64,000 nucleotides of DNA from DATAFF01 sp963744915 (GTDB lineage: Bacteria; Pseudomonadota; Alphaproteobacteria; Rhizobiales; Aestuariivirgaceae). This document shows, one piece after another, positions 26,862 to 36,123 of this stretch. The stretch lies in assembly GCA_963744915.1 (NCBI GenBank), contig CAVUUY010000014.1:62001-126000 (forward strand), in the 5' to 3' direction. The first letter of the stretch is position 1. Every line of letters starts with the position of its first letter. Below the pieces are notes generated by a model. That model was not told the DNA's origin and made no database searches. It saw nothing but the letters and a program-made list of their open reading frames with translations. A program made the position numbers and the translations under genes.

Positions 26862-27996
26862 ATGGCGAGCGACACGGGCGCTGCACGCGCCGGGGCTTCG
26901 GCAAGTTCCTCGCGCGGCGCGACGCGCTCGCCATCATCCTGACCGTGCGTGCTGTGGCTCGATCGGGCTCGTCTCTCCGGCCCGACTACTGGTGGAACCT
27001 GCCGAACAGCTTCGCGATCCTGCTCAACTACACCGAGCTCGCGCTGCTCACGATCGGGCTCACCTATGTCATCGCCGCCGGCGACATCGATCTGTCGGTC
27101 GGCGCGGTGCTGGCGCTTGCCGGCAGCACCGCGGCCTTCTTCCTGAAGGTGCTCGGCGCTCGATCCGGTGACCGCCGTGGCGATCGGCCTCCTGGCCGGC
27201 ACCGCCGCCGGGCTGGTCAACGGCGCTGCTGACGGTCGGCTTCGGGCTGCCGGCCTTCATCGCCACGCTCGGCATGTTCTACATCGCCCGCGGCCTCGCC
27301 GCCTGGATCGTCGCCGGCCAGCAGCTGACCGGCTTTCCGGAGAGCTTCAATCTGCTCGGCCGCAAGCTCGCCGACATCCTCGCTATCTGCGACGTTCCGG
27401 CTCCGCCGGGCGGTGCTCGACGGCGATCGCCGAGGTGGTGAGCGTCCAGACGATCTTCATGCTGGTGGTCGCGATCATCGCCGGCATCGTCCTCGCCTCG
27501 ACGCCGTTCGGCCAGACGGTCTATGCCACCGGCGGCAACCGGCGCGCCGCCGACTATGCCGGCATCAACACCAGCCGGGTCCGCTTCATCGCGCTGATGT
27601 TCTCGGCGCTCTGCGCGACGCTGGCCGGCATCATCAACGTCGCCTATCTTCCGCAGCTTCAACCCGGTCGCCGGCCAGTTCCGCGAGCTCGACGCCATCG
27701 CCGCGGTGATCATCGGCGGCGGCTCGATCTTCGGCGGCTACGGCACCATGCATCGGCTCGCTCGCCGGCGCGGCGGTGATCACGCTCGTCCGGGCGCTGC
27801 TGCAGCTCAACGTCATCACCGCCGGCGGCGCGTCCTTCGTCATGCCGCAGCACTGGGTCAACGTCTTCATCGGCCTCATCCTGATCGTCGCGGTGCTGAT
27901 CGACATCTGGCTGCGCCAGGCCAACATCTTCGGCGGGCTGCGCGCGCCGTCTCGCGCGTCGCGGAGCCGTCGCATCGGAGACCGGCACATGCCTGA
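26862..27996 (+). pseudogene. Sugar ABC transporter permease 2 (CUT2), multiple frameshifts
   Basis: Pieces GFGKFLARRDALAIILTV, LLTIGLTYVIAAGDIDLSVG, FGLPAFIATLGMFYIARGLA, TPFGQTVYATGGNRRAADYA, SRVRFIALMFSALCATLAGI and AVIIGGGSIFGGYGTM together make a second RbsC-type permease, so the importer has a heterodimeric membrane part. Frame changes are near 26895, 26949, 27160, 27226, 27390-27420, 27655 and 27752. The TGA at 27994 overlaps the ATPase start. Confidence 0.72.
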
Positions 27997-28762
27997 TGTA
28001 CGCGGCAACGCCGATCGTCGAGATGCGCGGCATCGACAAGGCCTTCGGCGCGGTGCAGCGCGCTGCATCGATGTCGACCTGACGCTCTATCCGGGCGAGA
28101 TCCTCGGCCTCGTCGGCGACAATTCGGCCGGCAAGTCGACGCTGATGAAGATCCTGACCGGCGCCTACCAGCGCGACGCCGGCGAGATCCTCGTCGCCGG
28201 CCAGCCGGCGCACTTCAAGAGCCCGCACGAGAGCCGCGACGTCGGCATCGAGATGATCTACCAGGACTTCGCGCTGTGCGGGAACATGGATGTCGGCCAG
28301 AACATCTTTCTCGGCCGCTGGCCGCGCCAGGGGCCTGTTCGTCGATCGGCGGAAGATGTACGCGCGAGGCCGACAAGGTGCTGAAGCGGCTCAAGGTCGA
28401 CGTCAACTCGGTCTATCAGAAGGTCGAGAGCCTGTCGGGCGGGCGCCAGCAGTCGGTGGCGATCGCCCGCGCCATCTCGTTCGAGCCGCGGGTCGTCATC
28501 CTCGACGAGCCGACGGCCAATCTCTCGGTGATGGCGACCGAGCGGCTGCTCGAGACGATGCTGCGAGCTGAAGCAGCAGGGCGTCGCCCAGATCATCATC
28601 TCGCACCGGCTGCACGACATCTTCGCGGTCGGCGACCGGGTGATGGTGCTGAAGCGCGGCGAGAATGTCGGCGACCGCTACATCAAGCACACCAACGAGC
28701 ACGAGGTGCTGGAGATGATCGTCCAGGGGAAGCGGCAGGTGCAGGCGGCGGCCGGGCAGTAG
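27996..28762 (+). pseudogene. Sugar ABC transporter ATP-binding protein (CUT2), frameshifted
   Basis: About 255 residues in the intended frame: IVEMRGIDKAFGAVQ, DLTLYPGEILGLVGDNSAGK (Walker A, with the CUT2-like 'DNSAGKST' sequence), VGIEMIYQDFALC, the signature SLSGGRQQSVAIARAI, Walker B RVVILDEPTANLSV and the switch ISHRLHDIF. It has one ABC domain, not the tandem two-domain form common in CUT2 (RbsA) systems. One-base excesses lie near 28062, 28330, 28365 and 28565. A TAGGCAA repeat follows the stop immediately. Confidence 0.78.
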
Positions 28763-28765
28763 GGA

Positions 28766-28799
28766 AGAGGCAAATAGGCAATAGGCAAGTAGGCAATGG
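28766..28799. repeat. Degenerate TAGGCAA heptamer repeat
   Basis: GAGGCAAATAGGCAATAGGC continues as AAGTAGGCAATGGGC: four to five copies of a 7-bp unit (AGGCAAT/AGGCAAG). The same unit, with a facing inverted copy, occurs at 44361-44455, also beside an indel-rich transporter operon. Confidence 0.7.
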
Positions 28800-28812
28800 G
28801 CGCTGCTTGGCG

Positions 28813-29709
28813 CTATTGGCTGCTCGCTTCCTTTCCCCTGACCGCCTCGACGATGGCCGAGAAGTCGCGGCCGGCGCCGCCATTGTCGACGAAGGCGCGG
28901 TAGATGTCGCGGGCGTGGCGGCCAAGGGCGGTGTCGGCGCCGAGCGCCGCCGCCTGGTCCTGGCCGAGGCTCAGATCCTTGAGCATCAGGGCGGCTGCGA
29001 AGCCTGGGCGGTAGCCGTGATTGGCCGGGCTTGCCGGCACCGGCCCCGGTACCGGGCAATAGGCGCTGAGAGCCCAGCACTGGCCGGATGAGTTGGCTGC
29101 GACATCGAACAGCGCCTGGTGGCCGAGGCCGAGGCGCTCGGCGAGCACGAAGGCCTCGCTCACCGCGATCATCGATACGCCGAGGATCATGTTGTTGCAG
29201 ATCTTGGCCGCCTGGCCGAGCCCCGGGCCGCCGCAATGGACGAGGCGCCGTCCCATGACCGCGAGGAGCGGGCGGGCGGATTCGACAGCGCCCGCATCGC
29301 CGCCGACCATGAAGGTCAAGGTGGCGGCGGCAGCGCCGCCTACGCCGCCCGACACCGGTGCATCGAGGGCCCGCATGCCTGCCGCATCGGCGAGGGCGTG
29401 GGCAAGCTTGGCGGCGCCGACATCGATGGTCGAGCAATCGATGAACAGCGTTCCTGGACGGGCTGCCGCCAGCAGCGCGCCGCGATAGGCAGCGACGACG
29501 TCGCTGCCGGCCGGCAGCATGGTGATCACCGTGTCCGACCGCGCAATCGCGCCGGCGCCGTCGTCGACGACGGCGAGACCCTGCGCCGCGGCGCGGGCGC
29601 GGGCTTCCGGCAGCACGTCATGCCCATGGACGCGATGGCCGGCCTTGTGCAGATTGAGCGCCATGGGCAGGCCCATGTTGCCCAGCCCGACGAAAGTAAC
29701 GATTGTCAT
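28813..29709 (-). CDS. mmsB: 3-hydroxyisobutyrate dehydrogenase-like NAD(P)-dependent oxidoreductase
   Basis: 298 residues, usual for the beta-hydroxyacid dehydrogenase family. Rossmann start VTFVGLGNMGLPMALNL, substrate-binding DAPVSGGVGGAAAATLTFMV and the catalytic-lysine segment AAKICNNMILG near residue 170, then helices of the C-terminal all-alpha domain. It likely oxidises 3-hydroxyisobutyrate in valine breakdown; tartronate semialdehyde reductase or another 2-/3-hydroxyacid dehydrogenase is possible. Convergent with the sugar transporter and not obviously in an operon. Confidence 0.85.
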   Translation of the reverse strand: MTIVTFVGLGNMGLPMALNLHKAGHRVHGHDVLPEARARAAAQGLAVVDDGAGAIARSDTVITMLPAGSDVVAAYRGALLAAARPGTLFIDCSTIDVGAAKLAHALADAAGMRALDAPVSGGVGGAAAATLTFMVGGDAGAVESARPLLAVMGRRLVHCGGPGLGQAAKICNNMILGVSMIAVSEAFVLAERLGLGHQALFDVAANSSGQCWALSAYCPVPGPVPASPANHGYRPGFAAALMLKDLSLGQDQAAALGADTALGRHARDIYRAFVDNGGAGRDFSAIVEAVRGKEASSQ

Positions 29710-29832
29710 TGCGTGTTAACCCTGTTGGCGTTTTCAGACACAGTGCGGCCGTGATATCGCTCTGCAGTTTGCCGAGTTGTTGGCCGATGATTAAGTCCTT
29801 GATCCATTTTGCAACATCCGAGGTAAATCCCG

Positions 29833-30318
29833 ATGCGTAGTGATCACCGAATGCTCATGCAGCCGGTGGCTGTTGTCGCGTTCGTGCTTGCCCTTGCCGC
29901 ATCCGCTGGTGCGGCGGATCTGATTCCCGATGAGGGATGCGGTTACGGATGCGATGGGCGTGCCGCGGGCTACGCCTTCGCCGAACGCAACAACATCACC
30001 GATCCCTATGATTGCGAAGGTCATGGCAGCGCCTTCTTCGCCGGTTGCTCGACCTTTGTCGAGCAGCGCCAGTCGAACCAGCCATGGGGCGCGCCGATCC
30101 CGGGCAATCAATATGCCCAGCCCTATGGCGGCGGCCAGCCCTATGGCGGCCAATCCTATGGCGGCCAGCCCTATGGGGTGCCGCCGCCCGACGGGGGCGA
30201 CAGCTACGCCGCGCCGGCGATCGATCCGGGCCAAGGCCAAGGCTATGGTCCGCCCGAGGAGCAGCAGCAATATGACGAGCCGGTAGAGCAGGGGGACGGT
30301 GCGCCGCAGCCCTATTGA
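29833..30318 (+). CDS. Exported protein with QPYGG repeats
   Basis: 161 residues. A signal peptide (LMQPVAVVAFVLALAASAGA) is followed by a Cys-containing globular part (four cysteines between residues ~36 and 72, e.g. DEGCGYGCDG and FAGCSTF). From residue ~95 a repetitive Gln/Pro/Tyr/Gly tail appears (QPYGGGQPYGGQSYGGQPYG), ending in a Gln/Glu-rich segment. The tail looks intrinsically disordered. No function known; the ATG at 29833 could be replaced by a later methionine at residue 6 or 8. Confidence 0.7.
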   Translation: MRSDHRMLMQPVAVVAFVLALAASAGAADLIPDEGCGYGCDGRAAGYAFAERNNITDPYDCEGHGSAFFAGCSTFVEQRQSNQPWGAPIPGNQYAQPYGGGQPYGGQSYGGQPYGVPPPDGGDSYAAPAIDPGQGQGYGPPEEQQQYDEPVEQGDGAPQPY

Positions 30319-30413
30319 AAGGGGCTCGGGAGGCTGCCTGCACCAACGAAAAGCTTGGGAAAAATCTCGACCGTGGGTCGAAGGTGGTGCCGGACGCATG
30401 CTAGCTCTTGGTC

Positions 30414-30803
30414 ATGCGTGCCGGCAAATCACCACGTGATTCGGAAATCGTCCGCCTCGCTGAGCGATTTCAAAGGCTCATGGCCGAGCTTTACGAGGCG
30501 GCACAAGCCAATCCCGAGGCTGCCAAGGCGAAGGCGGCCGGGATGGACGAGGAGATGACGGCGCTGGCCAGCCGCCTCGTTGCGCTGACGCCGGTGATCA
30601 ATATCGAATTCTGGGTCATGGTCAGGCTGGCGCTCGGGGCCCATATCGATGCCCAGCAGGTCAGGGATCGCCAGGGGGTGCCGGCGGGGCCGCTCGACGG
30701 CTTCTGCCGCGCCATGCTGGAGCGCCTCGATGCCGGATTTTTCGACTCCATGGTCGAGGCGTCGACGACGCAGGCCGGCCTGATTTCAGGCGCGAAACAC
30801 TGA
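30414..30803 (+). CDS. Hypothetical helical protein
   Basis: 129 residues from ATG at 30414. Mostly alpha-helical by composition: SEIVRLAERFQRLMAELYEA, then an Ala-rich stretch and a hydrophobic core INIEFWVMVRLALGAHID, ending with AMLERLDAGFFDSMVE. I recognise no family. No signal peptide. It lies 97 bp upstream of the HWE kinase on the same strand, so it might share a transcript. Confidence 0.5.
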   Translation: MRAGKSPRDSEIVRLAERFQRLMAELYEAAQANPEAAKAKAAGMDEEMTALASRLVALTPVINIEFWVMVRLALGAHIDAQQVRDRQGVPAGPLDGFCRAMLERLDAGFFDSMVEASTTQAGLISGAKH

Positions 30804-30899
30804 TCGGATCCCTTGCGGCAAAAATTCGCTCAGCATTTCGGGAACTTTCCTTCATGCCGAGCATTAGCACTCGTTTAATTTCACTTATCTTCGGAGATC

Positions 30900-32711
30900 A
30901 TGACAAGCAACAACTCCATTCCGGGCCAAGCGCTGCTCGAAGTGCTGCCGGTGGCGATCTACCTGACCGACCCCGACGGCCGCATCACCTTCTATAACGA
31001 CGCGGCGGCGGAGCTCTGGGGGCATCGCCCCGAGCCCGGCTCGCAATGGTGCGGTTCCTGGAAGCTTTTTTATCCTGACGGCAGGCAGATGGCGCATGAG
31101 GATTGCCCGATGGCGGCGACGCTGCGGGAAGGTCGGCCGGTACAGGGCCACGAGGCCATCGCCGAGCGGCCGGACGGCCGGCGGGTGCGGTTCCAGCCGT
31201 GGCCCAGTCTGCTGACCGATGCGGACGGGCGGATCACCGGTGCCATCAATCTCCTGGTCGAGGTCACCGACCGGCGCGAAACCGACATCCAGCTGGCGCG
31301 GCTCGCGGCAATCGTCTCGACCTCCAACGACGCCATCATCAGCAAGACGCTGCAAGGCCGGATCACCTCGTGGAATACCGGTGCGACCCGCGTTTTCGGC
31401 TATACGGCGAGCGAGATGGTCGGCCAGCCGATCACCCGCATCATCCCGATCGAGCTGCATGACGAGGAGCGCGAGATCCTGGCGCGGCTGAGCCGGGGCG
31501 AGATGATCGACCATTACGAGACCGTCAGGGTGGCGAAGGATGGACGCATGGTCGATATCTCGCTCACCGTGTCGCCACTGCGCGACAAGCTCGGGACGAT
31601 CATCGGCGCCTCCAAGGTCGCGCGCGACATCACCGATCGCAAGCGGTTCGAGATCCAGCAGCGGCTCCTGGTCGACGAGCTCAATCACCGGGTGCGCAAC
31701 ACCATGGCGATGGTGCAGGCGATCGCAACCCAATCGCTTGCCAGAGCGCCGCGGCCGGAAGATTTCGTCCAGGGCTTCACCGGCCGGGTGCATGCCCTCG
31801 CCAGGGCCCACAGCCTGTTGACCGAGACGCATTTCCTGAATGCCGACATCGATCACCTGGTTCGCGAGCAGGTGATGCTCGCCAGCGGCGAGGACCGGCG
31901 CATCAGCGCCTGCGGGCCGCGCGTCCAGCTCGATGCGCAGCTTGCGCTCCATCTCGGCATGGTCCTGCATGAGCTGGCGACCAACGCCCGCAAGCACGGC
32001 GCCTTGTCGGTGCGGGACGGCCGGCTCGAAATCACCTGGGAGATCCACACCGATCAAACCCGCAGCCTGGTCCTGAGCTGGAAGGAATGGGGCGGCCCGA
32101 CGGTGAGGGTGCCGGAGACCTATGGCTTCGGCATGAGCCTGATCGAGCGGACCCTCAAGAGCCACGGCGGCGAGACGCGGGTCCAGTTCGCGGCGCATGG
32201 CATCACCTGCCTGATCACGGTGCCGCTGCCGGACATGCAGGCGGCCGAGTCGCGGCGGTTCGGGGTGTCGGCCATCGGCCCGGGGTTCGGGGAGCTGGCG
32301 GCCCGCGAGCCCGGTCTGCGCAAGCACGTCACCAAACGGATCCTGGTCGTCGAGGACGAGCCGCTGATCGCCATGGACATCGAGGGTACGCTCGGCACCC
32401 ATGGCTATTCGGTGGTCGGCCCGGTGGGCACGCTCGCCGGCGCGCTCGAGCAGGTGGAGCAGGGCGGTTTCGACGCCGCTCTCATCGATGCCAATCTCGC
32501 CGGCGAGCCGGTCGAAGAGCTGGCGGCGGCGCTGACCGCGAGGGACACCCCTTTCGCCTTCGTGACCGGCTATGGGCGCGACACTCTGCCGGCAATGTTC
32601 TCCGGCACCCCGGTGCTCGAAAAGCCGTTCTTCAGTGAGCAGCTCCTCGAGCTGGTGGGGCGGCTGGTCACTTCGGGAGCCGAGATCGTCCCGTTGCGAC
32701 AGCGCAATTGA
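30900..32711 (+). CDS. PAS-HWE sensor histidine kinase fused to a response-regulator receiver
   Basis: 603 residues, cytoplasmic: no membrane segment. Two PAS domains (~8-125, starting LLEVLPVAIYLTDPDGRITF, and ~130-250, with VFGYTASEMVGQPITR). The phosphoacceptor His is in LLVDELNHRVRNTMAMVQAI (residue ~260), and the ATPase domain has LGMVLHELATNARKHGAL and ITWEI, the features that define HWE kinases. C-terminal receiver (~480-600): RILVVEDEPLIAMDIE, phosphoacceptor Asp in DAALIDANL, and Lys in LEKPFF. Hybrid kinases of this type in Hyphomicrobiales sense light, redox or general stress; the ligand is unknown. Confidence 0.93.
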   Translation: MTSNNSIPGQALLEVLPVAIYLTDPDGRITFYNDAAAELWGHRPEPGSQWCGSWKLFYPDGRQMAHEDCPMAATLREGRPVQGHEAIAERPDGRRVRFQPWPSLLTDADGRITGAINLLVEVTDRRETDIQLARLAAIVSTSNDAIISKTLQGRITSWNTGATRVFGYTASEMVGQPITRIIPIELHDEEREILARLSRGEMIDHYETVRVAKDGRMVDISLTVSPLRDKLGTIIGASKVARDITDRKRFEIQQRLLVDELNHRVRNTMAMVQAIATQSLARAPRPEDFVQGFTGRVHALARAHSLLTETHFLNADIDHLVREQVMLASGEDRRISACGPRVQLDAQLALHLGMVLHELATNARKHGALSVRDGRLEITWEIHTDQTRSLVLSWKEWGGPTVRVPETYGFGMSLIERTLKSHGGETRVQFAAHGITCLITVPLPDMQAAESRRFGVSAIGPGFGELAAREPGLRKHVTKRILVVEDEPLIAMDIEGTLGTHGYSVVGPVGTLAGALEQVEQGGFDAALIDANLAGEPVEELAAALTARDTPFAFVTGYGRDTLPAMFSGTPVLEKPFFSEQLLELVGRLVTSGAEIVPLRQRN

Positions 32712-32852
32712 TGGCTGTTGCCTAACCGACACAGTCGTGTTGGTTTCGTGCCAAAACACCCTGATTTGCCTGCAAAACCGCAAGTCCCTCGGTGCAACCA
32801 GAAAGCCACAGGCGTATTTTGTTCCTGTAGGTCCGATTCACTGAGGCAGCAG

Positions 32853-33026
32853 ATGTACGACCAAAACTCTTATGACTGCGATTGCCCGGCCTGCCGGCCC
32901 GCATGCGAACGCACCGGTCGCAAATGCTTCATCACATGCGAGCGGTGCAAGACCCAGGTTGAAACCGACGACTTCGGCCCGCTGAAGAGCCGGACAGCCC
33001 GGATCAGCGAGCGGTTTTCGGCTTGA
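32853..33026 (+). CDS. Small cysteine-rich protein
   Basis: 57 residues from ATG at 32853. Cysteines at spacing CDCPAC, then PACERTGRKC and ITCERC resemble a zinc-ribbon or rubredoxin-like knuckle arrangement; seven Cys in the first 40 residues. Ribosome site is weak (GAGGCAGCAG). No named family. The 3' end overlaps the convergent frameshifted gene by ~20 bp. Confidence 0.45.
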   Translation: MYDQNSYDCDCPACRPACERTGRKCFITCERCKTQVETDDFGPLKSRTARISERFSA

Positions 33027-33319
33027 TCTCGGAGTGATAGCCCTCGGGGATCCCGAGGAGATGCAGCGGCATGAGGTCGAGCGAATCGAAATCTTCCGTG
33101 CCGGGCGGGCAGGTGCTCATATTGCTCAGCACGCAGGGCGGCTTGACGTCCCAGCCCTGGGACTTGGGATCGTCGAGGTGAGGCTGCGGCTTGGGGGCCT
33201 GAACTTGCTCGGGGGCGGATTTCGGCAGCCTGTAGCCGCAGGATGGACGGCACAGCGGTGAAAAGGCAGAAGCTGGCCGCGAGGGCAATGGCAGTTTGGG
33301 AATAACGGGACTTGTTCAT
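33004..33319 (-). pseudogene. Small exported protein, one frameshift
   Basis: ATG at 33319 opens a signal peptide (NKSRYSQTAIALAASFCLFT); the mature part continues in another frame as CGYRLPKSAPEQVQAPKPQP, then CVLSNMSTCPPGTEDFDSLD and SEIKPKTAR. Restored length ~104 residues. The switch is near 33250, where CCGT can be CCG or CCT. Several cysteines suggest disulphides in the periplasm. Unknown function. Confidence 0.55.
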
Positions 33320-33445
33320 GACAATTTTCTCAATTCGCCACATCTTTGCCATGATAGCAAAAGCTTGAACTATTTTCGACACTTCTGGCAAATATGGGAT
33401 GTGCGTGTTATCTCTCAATAGCCCCTGTCGAGAGTTGAATAGCCA

Positions 33446-33781
33446 ATGTCTGAAGTGTCCAAAGAGACCCCGTATGCGAGGCTTAAGCGCCTGCGTGCGG
33501 CAGCCGAGGAGCGAATCCTCGCAATGTCCGAGTATCAGGTCGTCGAAGAGTCGCTTCGCAAGAAGACGGCGCGTCTTCGCAAGCTGCGGTTGAAGAAAGA
33601 GGCGGCGGAGACGCGGGCGACGGCCCGCGCCGCCAAGCGCCTGGGCAAAGGCGGGCGAACCCCCGGCCGGGTGAGGCGCCACGCCCTAGTGCAGAGAGCA
33701 GAGAGCGCCGGGAGGGTCCGCTATGCCAAGCGGCGTCGCCGGGCCTTCCAGCGTTCGACCTCCCATCGGGCTCTGATATAG
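33446..33781 (+). CDS. Possible small basic protein
   Basis: 111 residues, extremely rich in Arg, Lys and Ala, with a coiled-coil-like N-terminal half (ARLKRLRAAAEERILAMSEY, VVEESLRKKTARLRKLRLKK). No ribosome site is evident. The last third (Arg-rich RYAKRRRRAFQRSTSH) overlaps, on the other strand, a small membrane-protein frame at 33721-33846, so one of the two is wrong there. Possibly a nucleic-acid-binding protein. Confidence 0.35.
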   Translation: MSEVSKETPYARLKRLRAAAEERILAMSEYQVVEESLRKKTARLRKLRLKKEAAETRATARAAKRLGKGGRTPGRVRRHALVQRAESAGRVRYAKRRRRAFQRSTSHRALI

Positions 33782-33846
33782 AAATCAGCGCTGGCGATAA
33801 TCGCTGCACAGCCGGCGGCGATCACAACCACCCCGTATAACAGCAT
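33721..33846 (-). CDS. Possible 41-residue single-helix membrane protein
   Basis: ATG at 33846 with GAGGGG seven bases upstream; hydrophobic MLLYGVVVIAAGCAAIIASA then a basic tail (RARWEVERWKARRRRLA). This topology, one helix with a positive cytoplasmic end, is common in small inner-membrane proteins. Too short for routine annotation. Confidence 0.35.
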   Translation of the reverse strand: MLLYGVVVIAAGCAAIIASADFYIRARWEVERWKARRRRLA

Positions 33847-34014
33847 AAGAGGCCCCTCGTTGCAGTTCGGGGGAGCCTACGCCCGGAATGTCGCCCCTTC
33901 CGCTCGCGGGCGCCGCCGCAATCATGCCGTCCACGACAGTTGCAGCACGGAGGCGTGATCGCGACTCTTGGTAAGAAGATGGCAGGCATGCGCCAGCTTT
34001 GGAGCGTCGCACGG

Positions 34015-34506
34015 CTATCGTGGCGGGGCAGGGTCGAGATCGGATTCGTCGATCTCGAACATCGCCTCGATCTCGACGGCGAGATCATAGGGGAGGTTGG
34101 AGCAGCCGACGACGAAGCGGGCATGTCGGCCGCGCTCGCCGAGGACGGCGACGAGAAGGTCTGAGGCGCCGTTCATCACCAATGTCTGCTGATTGAATTC
34201 AGGCGTGCAATTGACGAAGCCGCCAAGCCGCAGGCAGCGGCGGACGCGGGCGAAATCGCCGTGACAGGCGGCGCGCAGCTGGACCAGCAGGTTCAGCATC
34301 ACCAGCCGGGCCGCATCCTGGCCCTGCTCGAGGGTGAGGTCGCGGCCGAGGCGACCCTGAAAACGCAGCTCGTCGCCCCAGAGCGGGCCCTGCACGCTGA
34401 TGAAGAGGCTGCCCGAGCGCACATGGGACAGATAATTGCCGACCGCGCGGGCGGGGGGCGGCAGCGTCAGGCCGAGCTCTGCGAGGCGCTGTTCCACGGT
34501 GTCCAT
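34015..34506 (-). CDS. RidA family protein
   Basis: 163 residues. Begins MDTVEQRLAELGLTLPPPAR, the opening of the ~155-residue RidA subgroup, with VRSGSLFISVQGPL, GQDAARLVMLNLLVQLR and CTPEFNQQTLVMNGASDLLV. The canonical active-site Arg of enamine deaminases appears replaced or shifted in this subgroup, so imine deaminase activity is not certain. ATG at 34506 chosen because upstream frame shadows the hydrolase gene. Follows the hydrolase by 34 bp on the same strand. Confidence 0.87.
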   Translation of the reverse strand: MDTVEQRLAELGLTLPPPARAVGNYLSHVRSGSLFISVQGPLWGDELRFQGRLGRDLTLEQGQDAARLVMLNLLVQLRAACHGDFARVRRCLRLGGFVNCTPEFNQQTLVMNGASDLLVAVLGERGRHARFVVGCSNLPYDLAVEIEAMFEIDESDLDPAPPR

Positions 34507-34540
34507 GCGATAAGTCTCCGTTGCCTGCCGCCGCGGCTCG

Positions 34541-35284
34541 TCAAGAGGCGAGGCGGCGGCCGCGCGCGGTGCGCTCGCCGAGCAGCCGGTCGATCCAGGC
34601 GGCGATCGTCGCTGCCAGGGACTGGCAGATGGGCGCTCCACCGCCGCCGCGGCTTGCCGTTCGGTGAAAGCTGTGATCGGCATCCTCGGTGATGGCGAGG
34701 CAGGCGCGGCTGCCCAGCCGCTCGATGATCGGGCGCAGCAGGTCGAGATCGGCCAGCCGATCGCGGTTTCCCTGGAGAAACAGCATCGGAACGCCGACAT
34801 CGGCGAGATGGCGGGCGCGCTCGTCGCCCGGCCGGCCGGCCGGATGAAGCGGGAAGCCGAGGAACACCAGCCCGCGGACGCCCAGCGGCTGCAGGGCCTC
34901 GGCCTGCGATGTCATGCGGCCGCCGAAGGATTTGCCGCCGGCGAAGAGCGGCAGCCCGTCGGTCCGCCGCGCGGCCGCGGCGACAGCTGCCCTGACCGTG
35001 GCATGGGCGATGGATGGCGGATCGGGTCGGCGGCGGTCCTCCTCCATATAGGGGAACTGATAGCGCAGCGTGGCGAGGCCGCGTTCGGCGAGCCCTGCGG
35101 CGATGCCGGCAAGAAACGGATGGCTCATGCCGGCCCCGGCGCCATGGGCGAGGACCAGGCAGGCCCGGCTTCCTGCCGGGACCGACAGGAGGCCGGAGAT
35201 CCGATGCTGCTCGTCTATCGCGACGGTCAGCCGTTCGACCGCCGCAACCGGATCATCGCTTCTTGACTTCGGCGAGCTCGCCAT
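34541..35284 (-). CDS. Alpha/beta hydrolase (KANL3/Tex30-like)
   Basis: About 247 residues. CLVLAHGAGAGMSHPFLAGI near residue 40 and the nucleophile elbow AGGKSFGGRMTS (GxSxG) near residue 115 match the dienelactone-hydrolase-like Tex30/KANL3 family; VPMLFLQGNRDRLAD carries the acid and DADHSFHR the catalytic His. The start is uncertain: the ATG at 35284 overlaps the preceding gene by 32 bp; no closer ATG exists. Substrate unknown. Likely co-transcribed with the RidA gene. Confidence 0.8.
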   Translation of the reverse strand: MASSPKSRSDDPVAAVERLTVAIDEQHRISGLLSVPAGSRACLVLAHGAGAGMSHPFLAGIAAGLAERGLATLRYQFPYMEEDRRRPDPPSIAHATVRAAVAAAARRTDGLPLFAGGKSFGGRMTSQAEALQPLGVRGLVFLGFPLHPAGRPGDERARHLADVGVPMLFLQGNRDRLADLDLLRPIIERLGSRACLAITEDADHSFHRTASRGGGGAPICQSLAATIAAWIDRLLGERTARGRRLAS

Positions 35285-35751
35285 CCGCCGCCACGATCTT
35301 GATGAGGAAAGGCTTGCCGTCGCGGGTGGCGCTGAAGCCGTAGGTCCGGCCTTCGCAGGTCTGCGGCTGGATCTCGGTGAAACCATATTCTGCGACGATG
35401 GCCTGGGCCCGCTCGCAGGTGACGGGCGCACTGGTCGCCGGAATTGCCGCAGTCGCGCCCGCGAGGGCGGCGGTGGAGCGACGGGCGCTCTTGCGGGGAC
35501 CGCGACACCCGCGCCGCCTTCTGCCTGGGCCGGAAATCGCGATGCACCTCCCGGTGCGAGGGCGCCCGCCAGTAGCGCTGCCGCGGCGGCGGGTAGAACA
35601 TCGGCTGGGGCGCGAACATGTTACCCCAGAACATCGAGCGGCCGCCGCTCGGTCCAAACCAGTTGCGCTGCTCTGCGGACGCCTCCGATGCCGCAACGCA
35701 GGCGATGATCGAGACACTGGCGATCACCGCCCAACCCCTTATCATTTTCAT
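35253..35751 (-). pseudogene. Exported hypothetical protein, one frameshift
   Basis: The N-terminal part (MKMIRGWAVIASVSIIACVA signal peptide, then FGPSGGRSMFWGNMFAPQPM, basic and Pro-rich) and the C-terminal part (PVTCERAQAIVAEYGFTEIQ, ATRDGKPFLIKIVAADGELA) lie in two frames of an otherwise continuous gene. The C terminus resembles a PepSY-like fold by pattern only. Removing one base near 35505 (CGGT, CGG/CGT) joins them into ~165 residues. Confidence 0.6.
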
Positions 35752-35868
35752 TAACCAAAACTCCTCACCGCATCATGGGCTGCATCTTACGTCAGCCCCG
35801 GCGCAACCGCCAGGATCGAGTGGAAAAAAGTGGTCAAACCCTGTTGATCGCGGCGGGAGGACCTGGAT

Positions 35869-36123
35869 CTATTCGGCACGAATGCTGATGAGCGCCAGGC
35901 CGAATGGCGAGACCTGCAAAACCGCTATGCCGATGGTGCCTTGATCGCCGAGATCGAGCTCCACCTGCGGCGCCCGCTGGGCCTGGTGCAGGATGTCGAC
36001 CGAGCCATGGAGGAAGCCGTAATGGCCGTGCTTGGGCGTGACGTCGAGTTCCATGGCATAAGCGAGTTCCTGCGAGCGCCGCCCATTGATGATGATCACG
36101 CATTTCCCGGAAGCGACGCCCAT
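35869..36123 (-). CDS. Small hypothetical protein
   Basis: 84 residues: VASGKCVIIINGRRSQELAY, then VTPKHGHYGFLHGSVDILHQ and a C-terminal strand-rich part (QVELDLGDQGTIGIAVLQVS). Composition and codon use fit a real cytoplasmic beta-rich protein. No family recognised; no signal peptide. Confidence 0.5.
   Translation of the reverse strand: MGVASGKCVIIINGRRSQELAYAMELDVTPKHGHYGFLHGSVDILHQAQRAPQVELDLGDQGTIGIAVLQVSPFGLALISIRAE

Noticed and set aside
24510..28762. Programmed ribosomal frameshifting
   Set aside because: Too many shifts, no slippery heptamers or consistent direction, and losses occur as well as gains.
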